Below, in pieces: positions 25,309-34,365 of a stretch of DNA of 41,403 nucleotides (position 1 is the stretch's first letter; every line of letters starts with the position of its first letter). The stretch covers positions 1 through 41,403 of the forward strand of contig JAJYSZ010000018.1 of the NCBI GenBank assembly GCA_021793315.1, given 5' to 3'. This DNA comes from Bacillota bacterium (GTDB taxonomy: Bacteria; Bacillota; Sulfobacillia; JAJZYS01; JAJYTV01). The notes beneath the pieces were generated by a model, which had not been told where the DNA came from, ran no database searches, and saw only the letters and a list, made by a program, of their open reading frames with translations. Both the position numbers and the translations under genes were made by a program.

Positions 25309-26706
25309 GTGTCCGAGACATCTTCCAAGTTGCGCAGTGGCCAGCTCAAACCGTTGAACCTGCTGATCATGGCCCTGGCCATCGTTGGCCCCGGCGCCGG
25401 AGCGTTCTTCAACTTGAGCACTCTTGGTGCCGTGGCGGGTCCGGCCATGGTGCTCAGCGTGGTGCTCTCTCTCGTGGCCGCACTGTTCCTCGCCAACACG
25501 GTCGCCCAGTTCGCCGGGCGCGTGAGCAGCGCCGGTATGTTCTACACCTTCGTGTCCCAGGGCCTCGGGCCGAAGCTCGGCTTCCTCGCGGGTTGGATCC
25601 TGATGGCGGACTATGGCGTCACGACCGCGTTCGCACTCGTCTTTCCGTCGGATCAGGTCTCGAGCTTCCTGCTGCAGACGTTCCACTTCAACCTGCCCTG
25701 GTGGGGCATCTTCATCCTCGCGCTGGGCGCCGTCTTCTGGCTCTCCGTGCGCGGCATCCGGCCATCCCTGCGCACCGACATGATCTTCCTGATCTACGAG
25801 CTCGGCGCCCTGCTGCTCCTGTCGCTCACGGTGCTGTTCAAGCTGGGTCCGGCCCACTGGAGCGCCGTGCCGTTCCAGGTGCCGCACACCGGGTTCTCCA
25901 CCGTGGGCATCGCCTGGGTGCTGGGCATCACGGCGTTCCTTGGCTTCGAAGGGGCCGTGACCGCGTCGGAGGAGTCGGTGGACCCTCGCCGCGCGCTACC
26001 GAAGGTCATGTTCGGCGCGGTGATCATCGCCGGCATCTTCTTCGTCATCACCAGCTACGCCGGCGTGCTCGGATTCGGCGTCGCGATGAAGGGCATCGCC
26101 ACCAACCCCTTGCCGTGGAACACCGTCGCCGACCACTTCTGGGGCAACGGCCTCGGCATCTTCGTGGACATCGGCGCATGGGTCAGCATGTTCGCGGTAG
26201 GCATCGCGAGCCAGAACGCCGCGGCCCGCCTCTGGTTCGCGATGGGGCGCGAGGAGGTGCTGCCGAAGGCGCTCGGCGCCGTCAAGACCGAGCGGGCGAT
26301 CCCCCTGACGGCCCTAAACCTGCAGGCCGGCCTCACGCTGGTCGTCGGACTCGGCCTCGGGCTCCTGCTGGGACCCTTCCCGAGTTTTCTCTTCATGGCG
26401 ACCATGCTCACCTTGGGCGCCCTGATCGTCTGGATCCTGGCGGGCATCTCCCTGATCCGCTTCATGCGCACCAAGTACCGGAGCGAGTTCAGGACCTTCC
26501 CGCACCTGATCGTACCGATCATCTCCATCCTCGTGGTGCTGCCCCCGATGTACTCGACCGTCTGGCCCGAGCCGCCGCCGCCGCTCAACATCGCCATCTA
26601 CGTCGTGGCCGGCTGGATCATCGTGGGCCTGCTGCTGCTCTGGCGGCTGTCCGCCAACTCGCCCGCCGTGCTGCAGCGTGCAGGCTCCCTGCTGGTCGAG
26701 GAGTAG
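25309..26706 (+). CDS. APC-family amino acid/amine permease
   Basis: A 465-residue membrane transporter with about twelve hydrophobic segments. The first segment reads LNLLIMALAIVGPGAGAFFN, with the Gly-rich unwound region typical of the amino acid-polyamine-organocation superfamily. FLGFEGAVTASEESVDPRRALPKVMFGAV is the conserved helix 6-loop stretch. It imports an amino acid or amine, identity unknown. The GTG at 25309 is preceded by AAGGGGGAG 4 bases away; an in-frame GTG at 25288 is a second option. Sitting between the MocR regulator and the catabolic genes, it is the likely uptake system for the pathway substrate. Confidence 0.88.
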   Translation: MSETSSKLRSGQLKPLNLLIMALAIVGPGAGAFFNLSTLGAVAGPAMVLSVVLSLVAALFLANTVAQFAGRVSSAGMFYTFVSQGLGPKLGFLAGWILMADYGVTTAFALVFPSDQVSSFLLQTFHFNLPWWGIFILALGAVFWLSVRGIRPSLRTDMIFLIYELGALLLLSLTVLFKLGPAHWSAVPFQVPHTGFSTVGIAWVLGITAFLGFEGAVTASEESVDPRRALPKVMFGAVIIAGIFFVITSYAGVLGFGVAMKGIATNPLPWNTVADHFWGNGLGIFVDIGAWVSMFAVGIASQNAAARLWFAMGREEVLPKALGAVKTERAIPLTALNLQAGLTLVVGLGLGLLLGPFPSFLFMATMLTLGALIVWILAGISLIRFMRTKYRSEFRTFPHLIVPIISILVVLPPMYSTVWPEPPPPLNIAIYVVAGWIIVGLLLLWRLSANSPAVLQRAGSLLVEE

Positions 26707-26758
26707 CTTGCAAGGTGGTGCCGGGCGACCGGCACCACCACATGCGAGGAGGTTGACC

Positions 26759-27910
26759 ATGAACATTTCTGAACGGGAAGTCGAGCGTCGGCATGAGCGC
26801 CTTCGCGACGCGATGCGGCGAGCCGGCGTCCCCACGGTCGTGGCATTCAGCCGATCATTCTTCGATCGGCCGGGCCCCGTGGGCTACCTTACCGGCTACC
26901 TGCCCTCGTTCCCGAGTTCGGCGGATGCGCCGGGCGTGCGCGGGCTGGGCCAGGCGGCCCTCGTGATGCCCGCCGAGGATCGGCCCGTCCTGATCGCCGA
27001 CGGCTTCGCCCGCGGCTACCAGAGCCCGTTCGTACGGGTGGCGGCTGCGGACGATGTCGCGGCCGGCGTGGCTACGGAACTCCGCTCCGCGGATAAGAGC
27101 CCCTCGGAGTGCGGTCTCGTCGGCGGGGACATCGTGCCGCACGCCCTCTTCGCGGCGATCGCCGCCGCGGTGCCCGGCACGGCGTGGCGCGACTTCGACG
27201 AAGAGTTCACGGAGATCCGCCGGCGTAAGTCCCCGGAGGAGCTCGCGGGCCTGCGCCACGCGGCGGAGGTGGCCAGGATCGGCTTCGAGGCGGCGATCGA
27301 GGCGATCCGCCCCGGGGCCACGGAGCGCGACGTCTGTGCCGCCGGCACTGCGGCCGCGTTGCGGGCTGGGACGGACTTTGTCCGCTACCTGCGCGTGCAC
27401 GCCGGTCAGCAGTCCGCAGGCGGCTCGCGCTGGCCTCCCGCGACCGATGTGGTGATCCAGGCAGGCGACCTGGTGACGATGGACCTCGTAGGCGCGGCCG
27501 AGGGCTACGGCTTCGACCTCTTGCGCACCGCGGCGGTCGGCCGGAGCTCGGAGGACGCCCTGCAGCTCCTGCGGGACGAGCACACGGTCGAGCAGGCGGC
27601 CCTTGGGGCCCTGCGGGCGGGCCAGACGGTCGAGGGGTTGATCGAGACCATCCGGGCGGCGGCGGCCGGCACCCGTTCGGCGGCCTATCTCTCGAGCTTT
27701 TACGGCCATGGCATCGGACTCGAGACCCTGGAGCGGCCGTACTTGATCCCTGGCCAGTCGGGAGCGCTCCACGCAGGCGACGTGCTCTGCATTGAGCCGG
27801 GACTCTTCCGCAGCGGGTTCGGCGGAGCCGTGGTCGAGGATGAGGTGGTCGTCACGGACGGAGGCTGCGAGCTTTTGTCGCCCTACCTGCGCCAGCCGAT
27901 CGTCGTCTGA
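26759..27910 (+). CDS. M24 family metallopeptidase (Xaa-Pro dipeptidase/creatinase fold)
   Basis: A 383-residue protein. The N-terminal half (residues about 1-150) is the creatinase-type substrate-binding domain. The C-terminal pita-bread domain carries the five expected metal ligands: Asp in TMDLVGAAEG, Asp in GFDLLRTAAVG, His in FYGHGIGLE, Glu in CIEPGLF and Glu in VVEDEVVV. With the metal ligands intact it is more likely a dipeptidase or lyase-type hydrolase than creatinase, which lacks metals. ATG 26759 has GAGGAGG about 7 bases upstream. It stands between the permease and an amidase, so it probably acts on the imported compound. Confidence 0.9.
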   Translation: MNISEREVERRHERLRDAMRRAGVPTVVAFSRSFFDRPGPVGYLTGYLPSFPSSADAPGVRGLGQAALVMPAEDRPVLIADGFARGYQSPFVRVAAADDVAAGVATELRSADKSPSECGLVGGDIVPHALFAAIAAAVPGTAWRDFDEEFTEIRRRKSPEELAGLRHAAEVARIGFEAAIEAIRPGATERDVCAAGTAAALRAGTDFVRYLRVHAGQQSAGGSRWPPATDVVIQAGDLVTMDLVGAAEGYGFDLLRTAAVGRSSEDALQLLRDEHTVEQAALGALRAGQTVEGLIETIRAAAAGTRSAAYLSSFYGHGIGLETLERPYLIPGQSGALHAGDVLCIEPGLFRSGFGGAVVEDEVVVTDGGCELLSPYLRQPIVV

Positions 27911-27938
27911 GCGCGCCAGCAAAGGGGGAGGAAGTCCG

Positions 27939-28652
27939 ATGGCCGGAGAGTTGACCGAGCGCGAGGTCCTGCGCGTGGCGGAGAGCCAGTACAGCCGCGG
28001 TGATATGGAGATCCCGTTCGTCCCCGCGCACACGGCCGTCGTCGTCGTCGACATGATCGACGAGTTCGTGAGGCCAGGCTGGTCGCCGTTCTGGATTCCG
28101 GACGCGACCCGCCAGGCGCCGCGGATCCGCCAGACGATCGACAAGGCCCGCCGCAGGGGCTGCCTCGTCGTCCATCTCGCCTACGACGTGCGCCCTGACC
28201 TGCAGGGGCTCAACTTCCCCAGGACCGAGTTCCTGGTACCGATCGGGTCGCTCGCGGAGGGACACGATGACCTCTTCCACGCGGTGAGTTTCTGGCACGA
28301 GCTGACGCCGGCCCCGGAGGACGTCGTGGTGCTCAAGCACTGCTACTCGGGTTTTCACCAGACCCCGCTCGACAGCGTGCTGCGCAACCGCGACATCGAG
28401 ACGGTCGCGATCACGGGCACCATGACCAACTACTGCTGTGGTGCCACGGCGCGCGAGGCCTTCTGGCACGGATACGCGGTCGCGATGGTCGAGGACTGCT
28501 GCTCCACCGACTCGGCCGCCATGCAGGCAGCCGAGATCGCGACCCTGCGCCGGGGCTACGCGAAGATCATCACCGCCGCGACCCTGCTCGAACGGCTGGC
28601 GTCGGCGGCGAGCGGCGATCCAACGACGAAGGAGGCGACGCGGCAAGCATGA
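27939..28652 (+). CDS. Isochorismatase-like cysteine hydrolase (amidase)
   Basis: A 237-residue protein. The catalytic triad is visible: Asp in AVVVVDMIDEF, Lys in VVVLKHCYSGF and Cys in ITGTMTNYCCGATAREAFWHGY. A cis-peptide-type turn precedes the Cys. Related enzymes hydrolyse N-carbamoylsarcosine, nicotinamide, ureidoacrylate or similar C-N bonds. The ATG at 27939 follows GGGGGAGGAAG. The end overlaps the dehydrogenase gene as ATGA, so both proteins are made together. The substrate cannot be named. Confidence 0.9.
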   Translation: MAGELTEREVLRVAESQYSRGDMEIPFVPAHTAVVVVDMIDEFVRPGWSPFWIPDATRQAPRIRQTIDKARRRGCLVVHLAYDVRPDLQGLNFPRTEFLVPIGSLAEGHDDLFHAVSFWHELTPAPEDVVVLKHCYSGFHQTPLDSVLRNRDIETVAITGTMTNYCCGATAREAFWHGYAVAMVEDCCSTDSAAMQAAEIATLRRGYAKIITAATLLERLASAASGDPTTKEATRQA

Positions 28653-29674
28653 AGGCGATGCGCTTTCACCAGCACGGCGGACCTGAGGTCCTGCGCTGGG
28701 ATGACGTGCCGACCCCGTCGCCGGGGCCCGGCGAGGTGCGCATCCGGGTCAAGGCGCTCGGGCTGAACCACCTCGACATCTTCGTGCGCGAGGGCATGCC
28801 GGGCGTCGAGACGTCATTGCCCCACATCACCGGCGGCGATGTCGCCGGCACGGTGGACGCGGTCGGAGAGGGTGTTCAGGTATTCGCGGCGGGGGACGCC
28901 GTGCTCGTCAACCCGGCGCTCAACTGTGGCCAGTGCGAGTACTGCATCGCCGGCGACACGCCACGGTGCCTCAAGAGCCGCACCCTGGGCGAGGAAGTGG
29001 ACGGAGGCATGGCCGAGTACATCGTCGTGCCGGCCCGCCACTGCCTGCTGATGCCGCAAGGCATGGCGTTCGAGGAGGCCGCGTGCCTGCCGATCGCCTA
29101 CGGCACCGCCTGGCGCATGCTCCTCACCCGAGGCGGCCTGCGCCCGATGGAGACGGTGCTGATCATGGGTTCGGGCGGCGTCAGCGTCGCCGCCCTGCAG
29201 ATCGCGCGGCTCTGCGGCGCGCGGGTGATCATGGCGGTGGGCAGCGAGGAGAAGGCCAGAAAGGCCGAGGCGTTCGGCGCGGAACTCGCGTTCAGCTACC
29301 GCGACACGGATGTCGCGCGCGCGGTCCGCCAGCACACCCAGAAGCGCGGCGCGGACATGGTTGTCGACAGCGTCGGCGCGGCGACCTGGCAAGCGAGCCA
29401 GCTCGCGCTCGGCAAGGGCGGGCGGCTCGTCTGCTGCGGCGCCACCACGGGCTATGACCTCACGACCGACGCGCGCTACCTCTTCGTCCGCGAACAGAGC
29501 CTGATCGGCTCGAACGGCTGGACCGACCGGGAGCTGCGGGACATGCTGGCGGCCGTAGGGGCCGGCAGCGTCAAGCCGGTCATCGACCGGACCTTCCCGG
29601 TCACGGAGGCGGCCGCGGCCGAGGACTATCTGGAGCATCACGGCGCGTTCGGGAAAGTCGTACTTACGTTTTGA
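28649..29674 (+). CDS. Zinc-binding-type alcohol dehydrogenase/quinone oxidoreductase (MDR family)
   Basis: A 341-residue medium-chain dehydrogenase/reductase. The structural zinc lobe is present (C-GQ-C-EY-C-IAGDTPR-C, around residues 94-110). The catalytic zinc ligands are not: the usual Cys and His-Glu positions read GLNHLDIF and GDVAG, as in zinc-independent quinone oxidoreductases. The NAD(P) fold has MGSGGVSVAALQIARLCGARV. It therefore keeps a structural zinc but probably does not use zinc in catalysis. Coupled to the amidase gene by a 4-base overlap. A 19-base gap leads to the ligase. Confidence 0.9.
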   Translation: MKAMRFHQHGGPEVLRWDDVPTPSPGPGEVRIRVKALGLNHLDIFVREGMPGVETSLPHITGGDVAGTVDAVGEGVQVFAAGDAVLVNPALNCGQCEYCIAGDTPRCLKSRTLGEEVDGGMAEYIVVPARHCLLMPQGMAFEEAACLPIAYGTAWRMLLTRGGLRPMETVLIMGSGGVSVAALQIARLCGARVIMAVGSEEKARKAEAFGAELAFSYRDTDVARAVRQHTQKRGADMVVDSVGAATWQASQLALGKGGRLVCCGATTGYDLTTDARYLFVREQSLIGSNGWTDRELRDMLAAVGAGSVKPVIDRTFPVTEAAAAEDYLEHHGAFGKVVLTF

Positions 29675-29693
29675 ACAGGGGGCGACGGACGGA

Positions 29694-31220
29694 TTGATCT
29701 ACGATCTGAGCCGGATCCACCTGCCGATGGCCAGGTTCAACCCTGAGCAGGTCGCCATCATCCAGGGCGAGGTGCAGCTGACCTACGGCGGCCTCGAGGA
29801 GCGGGTCGAGGCGCTGGCGCGCGTCCTGGCGGGCCAGCGCCTGAAGCCCGGGGCGCACGTGGCCCTTCTCTTCGGCAACGATTACCGCTATGTGGAAGCC
29901 CTGCTCGGGGTGATGCGCGCGGGCCTCGTCGCGGTGCCGCTGAGCGACCGTTTCCCCGACGAGCGCAACGTCTACATCCTCGAGCATAGCGACAGTTCGG
30001 CACTGCTCTGCGCCGGCGCGGCTCAGGAGCTCGCCGAGCGCATCTCCGGCCTGGTACCCGGGGTGCGGTTGCTCAGCCTCCAGCAAGGCGGTCGGCTGCC
30101 CTGCCTATGGGACGCGGGCAAGCCCGCAGGCGAGCTGCCGGAGATCGCAGCGGACTCCATCTCGATGCTGACGTACACGTCGGGCTCGACCGGCACTCCG
30201 AAGGGAGTCCTCCTGACCCACCGGGGCCAGGTCTGGAACTTCCGCACCGTGGCGAAGACGCTGATGCTCGACGAGGACGACTGCGCGATCGTGGCCGCGC
30301 CGCTCTACCACAAGAACGCCGGCATGACTTTGAAGGCGACGCTGATGACAGGCGGGCGGCTGGTCATCCTGCCGAAGTTCGACCCTGGCACCTACCTACA
30401 GGCAACCGACCGCTACCGCGGGACGTTCATCTCCGGCGTGCCGGCGATGTTCTACATGATGCTGCGGGATCCGGCGATCGAGACCGGCAACTTCGATGCC
30501 GTCCGACTCATCCAGTGCGGCTCGGCGGCGGTCTCCGAGCAACTGATCCGCGCCCTGCAGGTCCACTTCCCCAACGCCTTCGTGGGCGACGGCTACGGGC
30601 TCACGGAGGGCGGTCCGGACGTGCTCTTCAGCCCCACCTGGGGCATCCGGCGGCTGGGCTCGACGGGGCTGGCGCTGCCCGGCATCTCGATCCGGGTCGA
30701 GACCGAGGACGGCCGGCAGGCGGCGGTGGACGAAGTCGGAGAACTGCTCGTCAAGAACCCCGGCGTCACCGTCGGCTACTACAAGGACCCCGAGCGGACC
30801 GCCGCGCGGTTCACGAGCGACGGCTACCTGCGCACCGGCGACCTCGCGCGCGTCGACCACGAGGGCTTCGTCTACCTCGCCGGCCGCGTCGACGACATGA
30901 TCAACGTTGGTGGCGAGAAGGTGTACCCCAAGGAGGTCGAGGAGGTGCTCCTGAAGCATCCGGCGGTGCACGAGTGCGTCGTCGTGCCCGTGCCGCACGA
31001 GATCAAGGGAGCGGCTCCGGTGGCCGTCGTGGTGCGCCGCGCGGAGACGACGGGGGACGAGCTGCGCCAGTACGCGCTGCAGAACCTGCCCGCCTACGCG
31101 CACCCGCGCGCCGTCTACTTCGTCGACGCGATGCCGCTGAATCCGGCGGGGAAGGTTGACCGCAACCGGCTGCGCGAGATCGCGCTCGACTTGTACCGCC
31201 GAGACTCCCAAGGCAGGTGA
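29694..31220 (+). CDS. Acyl-CoA ligase (class I adenylate-forming enzyme)
   Basis: A 508-residue enzyme activating a carboxylic acid to its CoA ester through an acyl-AMP. Motifs: A3 P-loop LTYTSGSTGTPKG (about residue 160), A5 YGLTEGGPD, A7 DGYLRTGDLARVD and the A8 hinge GRVDDMINVGGEKVYPKEVEE. The A10 lysine is in LNPAGKVDRNRL. Its start is a TTG at 29694 after the GGGGGC/GACGGA region; alternatives are poorer. It is followed by a thioesterase and an M20 hydrolase gene with close or overlapping junctions. The acid is unknown; aromatic or short-chain acids are typical for this subgroup. Confidence 0.9.
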   Translation: MIYDLSRIHLPMARFNPEQVAIIQGEVQLTYGGLEERVEALARVLAGQRLKPGAHVALLFGNDYRYVEALLGVMRAGLVAVPLSDRFPDERNVYILEHSDSSALLCAGAAQELAERISGLVPGVRLLSLQQGGRLPCLWDAGKPAGELPEIAADSISMLTYTSGSTGTPKGVLLTHRGQVWNFRTVAKTLMLDEDDCAIVAAPLYHKNAGMTLKATLMTGGRLVILPKFDPGTYLQATDRYRGTFISGVPAMFYMMLRDPAIETGNFDAVRLIQCGSAAVSEQLIRALQVHFPNAFVGDGYGLTEGGPDVLFSPTWGIRRLGSTGLALPGISIRVETEDGRQAAVDEVGELLVKNPGVTVGYYKDPERTAARFTSDGYLRTGDLARVDHEGFVYLAGRVDDMINVGGEKVYPKEVEEVLLKHPAVHECVVVPVPHEIKGAAPVAVVVRRAETTGDELRQYALQNLPAYAHPRAVYFVDAMPLNPAGKVDRNRLREIALDLYRRDSQGR

Positions 31221-31230
31221 GGTGGCCGAG

Positions 31231-31605
31231 ATGAACATTCCCTTGCATGAGCTGCTCGGCATCGAGGTGCTCGAGCGGTCTGGATCGGGTCGCGTGCTGA
31301 TCCGTCTGCCCTATCGCGACGACTGGCTCGTCACCGAGCAGCCGCAGCGGATGATCCACGGCGGCATCGCCGCGGTGCTGCTCGACATCGCCACGAACTT
31401 CTCGGTGATGGAGGCCGTGCAGGGGGAGGCTTCCACGGTCGATCTGCGGATCGACTACCTGCGGCCGCTGCCTCCCCAGGACCTCTATTGCGAGGGAAGG
31501 GTGCTGCGGGCGGGCCAGACGCTCGCGGTCGCGGAAGGGGACGTGCGCGTTGGGGACGGCAAGCAGCTGGCCGTCGGCCGCGGCACCTTCCGGGTGTTCC
31601 GATGA
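31231..31605 (+). CDS. PaaI-like hotdog-fold thioesterase
   Basis: A 124-residue hotdog-fold protein. The motif MIHGGIAAVLLDIATNFSVM is the PaaI/YbgC-like active-site helix with HGG. The later stretch VDLRIDYLRPLPPQDLYCEGRVLRAGQTLAVAEGDVR is the usual central strand-turn pattern. It should hydrolyse acyl-CoA esters, so alongside the ligase it may relieve CoA trapping. ATG 31231 is preferred (GAGGTGG just upstream); GTG 31222 is possible. The stop overlaps the M20 gene start by 4 bases. Confidence 0.88.
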   Translation: MNIPLHELLGIEVLERSGSGRVLIRLPYRDDWLVTEQPQRMIHGGIAAVLLDIATNFSVMEAVQGEASTVDLRIDYLRPLPPQDLYCEGRVLRAGQTLAVAEGDVRVGDGKQLAVGRGTFRVFR

Positions 31606-32786
31606 TCGGGGCGGAGCTGCGCCGCGAGGTGTCGGCGCGGTCGGAGCAGATCATCGCGTGGCGCCGCTGGTTCCATGCCCATCCGGAGACCGCTGGCGAG
31701 GAGAGGGAGACGGCGGCGGCGGTGCGCCGCAGCCTGGCGGAGCTCGGCTATCAGCCCCAGATGGTCGGGGAGAACGCGGTCTGGGCGGAGATCGGCGAGG
31801 CGGGTCCGCTCGTGGCTTTGCGGGCGGACATGGATGCCCTGCCGATCCAGGAGGAGAGCGGCGTGCCGTTCGCCTCGACGGTTCCGGGCAGGATGCACGC
31901 CTGCGGGCACGATGCGCACACGGCCATGCTGCTGGGCGCGGCGGACTATCTGAAGCGCCATGAGGCCGACCTGCGCGGCCGCGTGCGGCTGATCTTCCAG
32001 CCGGCGGAGGAGGTGCCGCCGGGCGGCGCTCGGGGCCTCGTCGAGGCGGGCCTGATGCGCGGCGTGGACTACGTGTTCGGGCTGCACATGTCGGTCACGG
32101 ACCCGGTCGGTTCCCTGCGGCTGCGCCCGGGGCCCACGCTGGCGAACGCCGACCGCTTCGCCGTCGAGGTGCAGGGGATCGGCGGCCACGGCGCCTCGCC
32201 GCACGGCACCGCGGATGCGGTGCTGGTCGCAGCCGAGCTGGTGGCGCGCCTGCATCAGGTTGTCGGCCGGATGACCGACCCCTTCGATCCGGTGGCCCTG
32301 ACGATCGGCACCATCCACGGCGGCAGCGCTTTCAACGTGATCGCGGACCGGGCCCGGCTCGAGGGCACGATCCGGACGCTCTCGGCGTCCACCCAGGAAG
32401 AACTGCGGGCCCGCATCGCAGACATGGCGAGCCACGTCGCCCAGGCCTACGGCGCGGGCGCCGAACTCAGGTACGAGTACGGCTACCCGGTGCTGGTGAA
32501 CGACGCGGAGGTGGTGCGGGCGCTTGCGGGCGCTCTCGCGACTCAGAGCCTGCTGCGCATCGTCGAGGGGGAGCCGAACCTCGCGGGCGACGACTTCGCG
32601 TACTACCTGCGCGAGGCCCCCGGCGCGTACGCCTTCCTGGGCTGCCGGCCGGCGCCGGGCAACGTCGCGGGCCATCACTCGCCGCGCTTCGTGATCGACG
32701 AAGCGGCGCTGCCGCTAGGCACGATGGCGCTCGTGCAAGGTGTCGAGACGCTCTGGGCCCTTGCGGGGAAGCGCGCCAACCGCTGA
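31602..32786 (+). CDS. M20 family amidohydrolase (hippurate/N-acyl-amino acid hydrolase type)
   Basis: A 394-residue metal-dependent amidohydrolase. The metal-binding motifs are in ADMDALPIQEESG (Asp), HACGHDAHTAMLLGAA (His, Asp), IFQPAEEVPPGG (Glu-Glu) and the later GDDFAYYL and HHSPRF. It belongs to the indole-acetyl-amino acid/hippurate/N-acetyl-aminoacid hydrolase group, splitting an acyl group from an amino acid. ATG 31602 overlaps the thioesterase stop as ATGA. Together with the acyl-CoA ligase just upstream this suggests hydrolysis of an N-acyl amino acid followed by activation of the released acid. Confidence 0.92.
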   Translation: MIGAELRREVSARSEQIIAWRRWFHAHPETAGEERETAAAVRRSLAELGYQPQMVGENAVWAEIGEAGPLVALRADMDALPIQEESGVPFASTVPGRMHACGHDAHTAMLLGAADYLKRHEADLRGRVRLIFQPAEEVPPGGARGLVEAGLMRGVDYVFGLHMSVTDPVGSLRLRPGPTLANADRFAVEVQGIGGHGASPHGTADAVLVAAELVARLHQVVGRMTDPFDPVALTIGTIHGGSAFNVIADRARLEGTIRTLSASTQEELRARIADMASHVAQAYGAGAELRYEYGYPVLVNDAEVVRALAGALATQSLLRIVEGEPNLAGDDFAYYLREAPGAYAFLGCRPAPGNVAGHHSPRFVIDEAALPLGTMALVQGVETLWALAGKRANR

Positions 32787-32817
32787 AGGCCTGGTCCACC
32801 GGGAAGGAGGACGAGCC

Positions 32818-34278
32818 ATGACAGGCGACCTGGCGCAAGGCGCCTGGTCCTCGGGCGACGAAGGCTATCGCGACGACTACGGCGCCTTTCTGGAGCGTTA
32901 TCCCGAGTACCGGGAAACGGCGCACCTGGACGAGCTGCGCCGGCGCGAGTACGGTCGCCTCGACGCGTGCGGGCAGGTTTACCTGGACTACACGGGCGGT
33001 GGCCTCTATGCGGTCAGCCAGATCGAGGAGCACATGCGCCTCCTTGGGAGCGGCATCTTCGGCAACCCGCACTCCTCGAGCCCGGCGTCCGCGGCCGCGA
33101 CCGAGCTCGTCGAGCGCGCGCGCGAGCACGTCCTGCGCTATTTCCGGGCCCCGGCCGGGGAGTACGCCGTCGTGTTCACGCAGAACGCGACCGCCGCGAT
33201 CAAGCTGGTGGCCGAGTCCTACCCGTTCGGACCGCAGGCTCCTCTGCTGCTCACGGCGGACAACCACAACTCCATCAACGGCATGCGAGAGTACGCGGCC
33301 GCCCAGGATGCGGAGGTCCGCTACCTGCCGCTCACCGAGGGAGAGGAGCGCATCGACGCGGCGGCCCTCATGGCGGCGCTGCCGCGTGGGGGGACTGCGG
33401 GCGGCCTCTTCGCCTTCCCCGCGCAGTCAAACTTCACCGGCGTCCAGCACGATCTCGCCTGGATCGGAAGCGCGCAGCGGGAGGGCTGGGATGTCCTGCT
33501 CGACGCCGCGGCCTACGCCCCGACCAACGTCCTGGACCTCGGCGCGTGGCAGCCGGACTTTGTTGCGATCTCCTTCTACAAGATCTTTGGCTACCCCACG
33601 GGCATCGGCTGCCTGATCGCCCGCAAGGAGGCCCTGCGCAAGCTCGTCCGGCCTTGGTACGCGGGTGGGACCGTAGCCTTCGCCTCGGTGCAGGCCTTCC
33701 ACGGGCCGCGCACGGCCCACTACCTCCTGCCGGGCCCGACGGGGTTTGAGGACGGCACCTTGAACTACCTCGGCATCCCGGCGGTGGAGATCGGCCTGAG
33801 GCACATCGAGCAGGTGGGAATCGACGCGATCCATACCCGGGTGCGCTGCCTCACCGGCTGGCTCCTGACGGCGCTCTGCGCCTTGCGCTACCGCGGAGGG
33901 CAGCCGCTCGCGCACGTCTACGGTCCCGTCGAGACCGCAGGCCGTGGCGGCACCGTGCTCTTCAACCTGCTGGATCCGGCGGGGTGGGTCGTCGAACCCG
34001 GCCTGGTCCAGCGGCAGGCCGACCGGATGGGCATCTCGCTGCGCAGCGGCTGCCACTGCAACCCGGGGGCCAGGGAAGCGGCGTTCGGCATGCAGCCCCC
34101 TGATCTGACGGCCTGCTTTGCCGGGGTGACCGGGGAAGACCTTGGGGCCTTCATGGACGCGGTGGCGGACAAGATGGACGGAGCCCTGCGCGCGTCCTTC
34201 GGCATTGCCAGCAACTTCCGCGACGCCTGGCAGCTGGTGCGGTTCCTCGATCGGCTGCAGGACGACTATGCCGGCTAG
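32818..34278 (+). CDS. Class V aminotransferase/cysteine desulfurase, MOCOS N-terminal-like
   Basis: A 486-residue PLP enzyme. VYLDYTGGGLYAVSQIEEHMRLL, IFGNPHSSSPASAAATELVE, VVFTQNATAAIKLVAESYPFG and ADNHNSINGMREYAA match the N-terminal domain of eukaryotic molybdenum cofactor sulfurase in order and wording. Lys255 in ISFYKIFGYPTGIG is the PLP-binding residue. The late motif LRSGCHCNPGA (Cys412, Cys414) mirrors the persulfide-cysteine loop of those enzymes. There is no C-terminal MOSC domain. The ATG at 32818 has AAGGAGG upstream. It could deliver sulfur, or act as a lyase on a sulfur-containing amino acid. A long perfect inverted repeat follows the gene. Confidence 0.82.
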   Translation: MTGDLAQGAWSSGDEGYRDDYGAFLERYPEYRETAHLDELRRREYGRLDACGQVYLDYTGGGLYAVSQIEEHMRLLGSGIFGNPHSSSPASAAATELVERAREHVLRYFRAPAGEYAVVFTQNATAAIKLVAESYPFGPQAPLLLTADNHNSINGMREYAAAQDAEVRYLPLTEGEERIDAAALMAALPRGGTAGGLFAFPAQSNFTGVQHDLAWIGSAQREGWDVLLDAAAYAPTNVLDLGAWQPDFVAISFYKIFGYPTGIGCLIARKEALRKLVRPWYAGGTVAFASVQAFHGPRTAHYLLPGPTGFEDGTLNYLGIPAVEIGLRHIEQVGIDAIHTRVRCLTGWLLTALCALRYRGGQPLAHVYGPVETAGRGGTVLFNLLDPAGWVVEPGLVQRQADRMGISLRSGCHCNPGAREAAFGMQPPDLTACFAGVTGEDLGAFMDAVADKMDGALRASFGIASNFRDAWQLVRFLDRLQDDYAG

Positions 34279-34365
34279 CGTGCGGGCCCCGGCCGCGCCT
34301 GCGGCCATCCGGGCCGGGCCTGGACCCACCCGCGTTCGCCACCAGGCAGAGACGCTATAAAGGAA

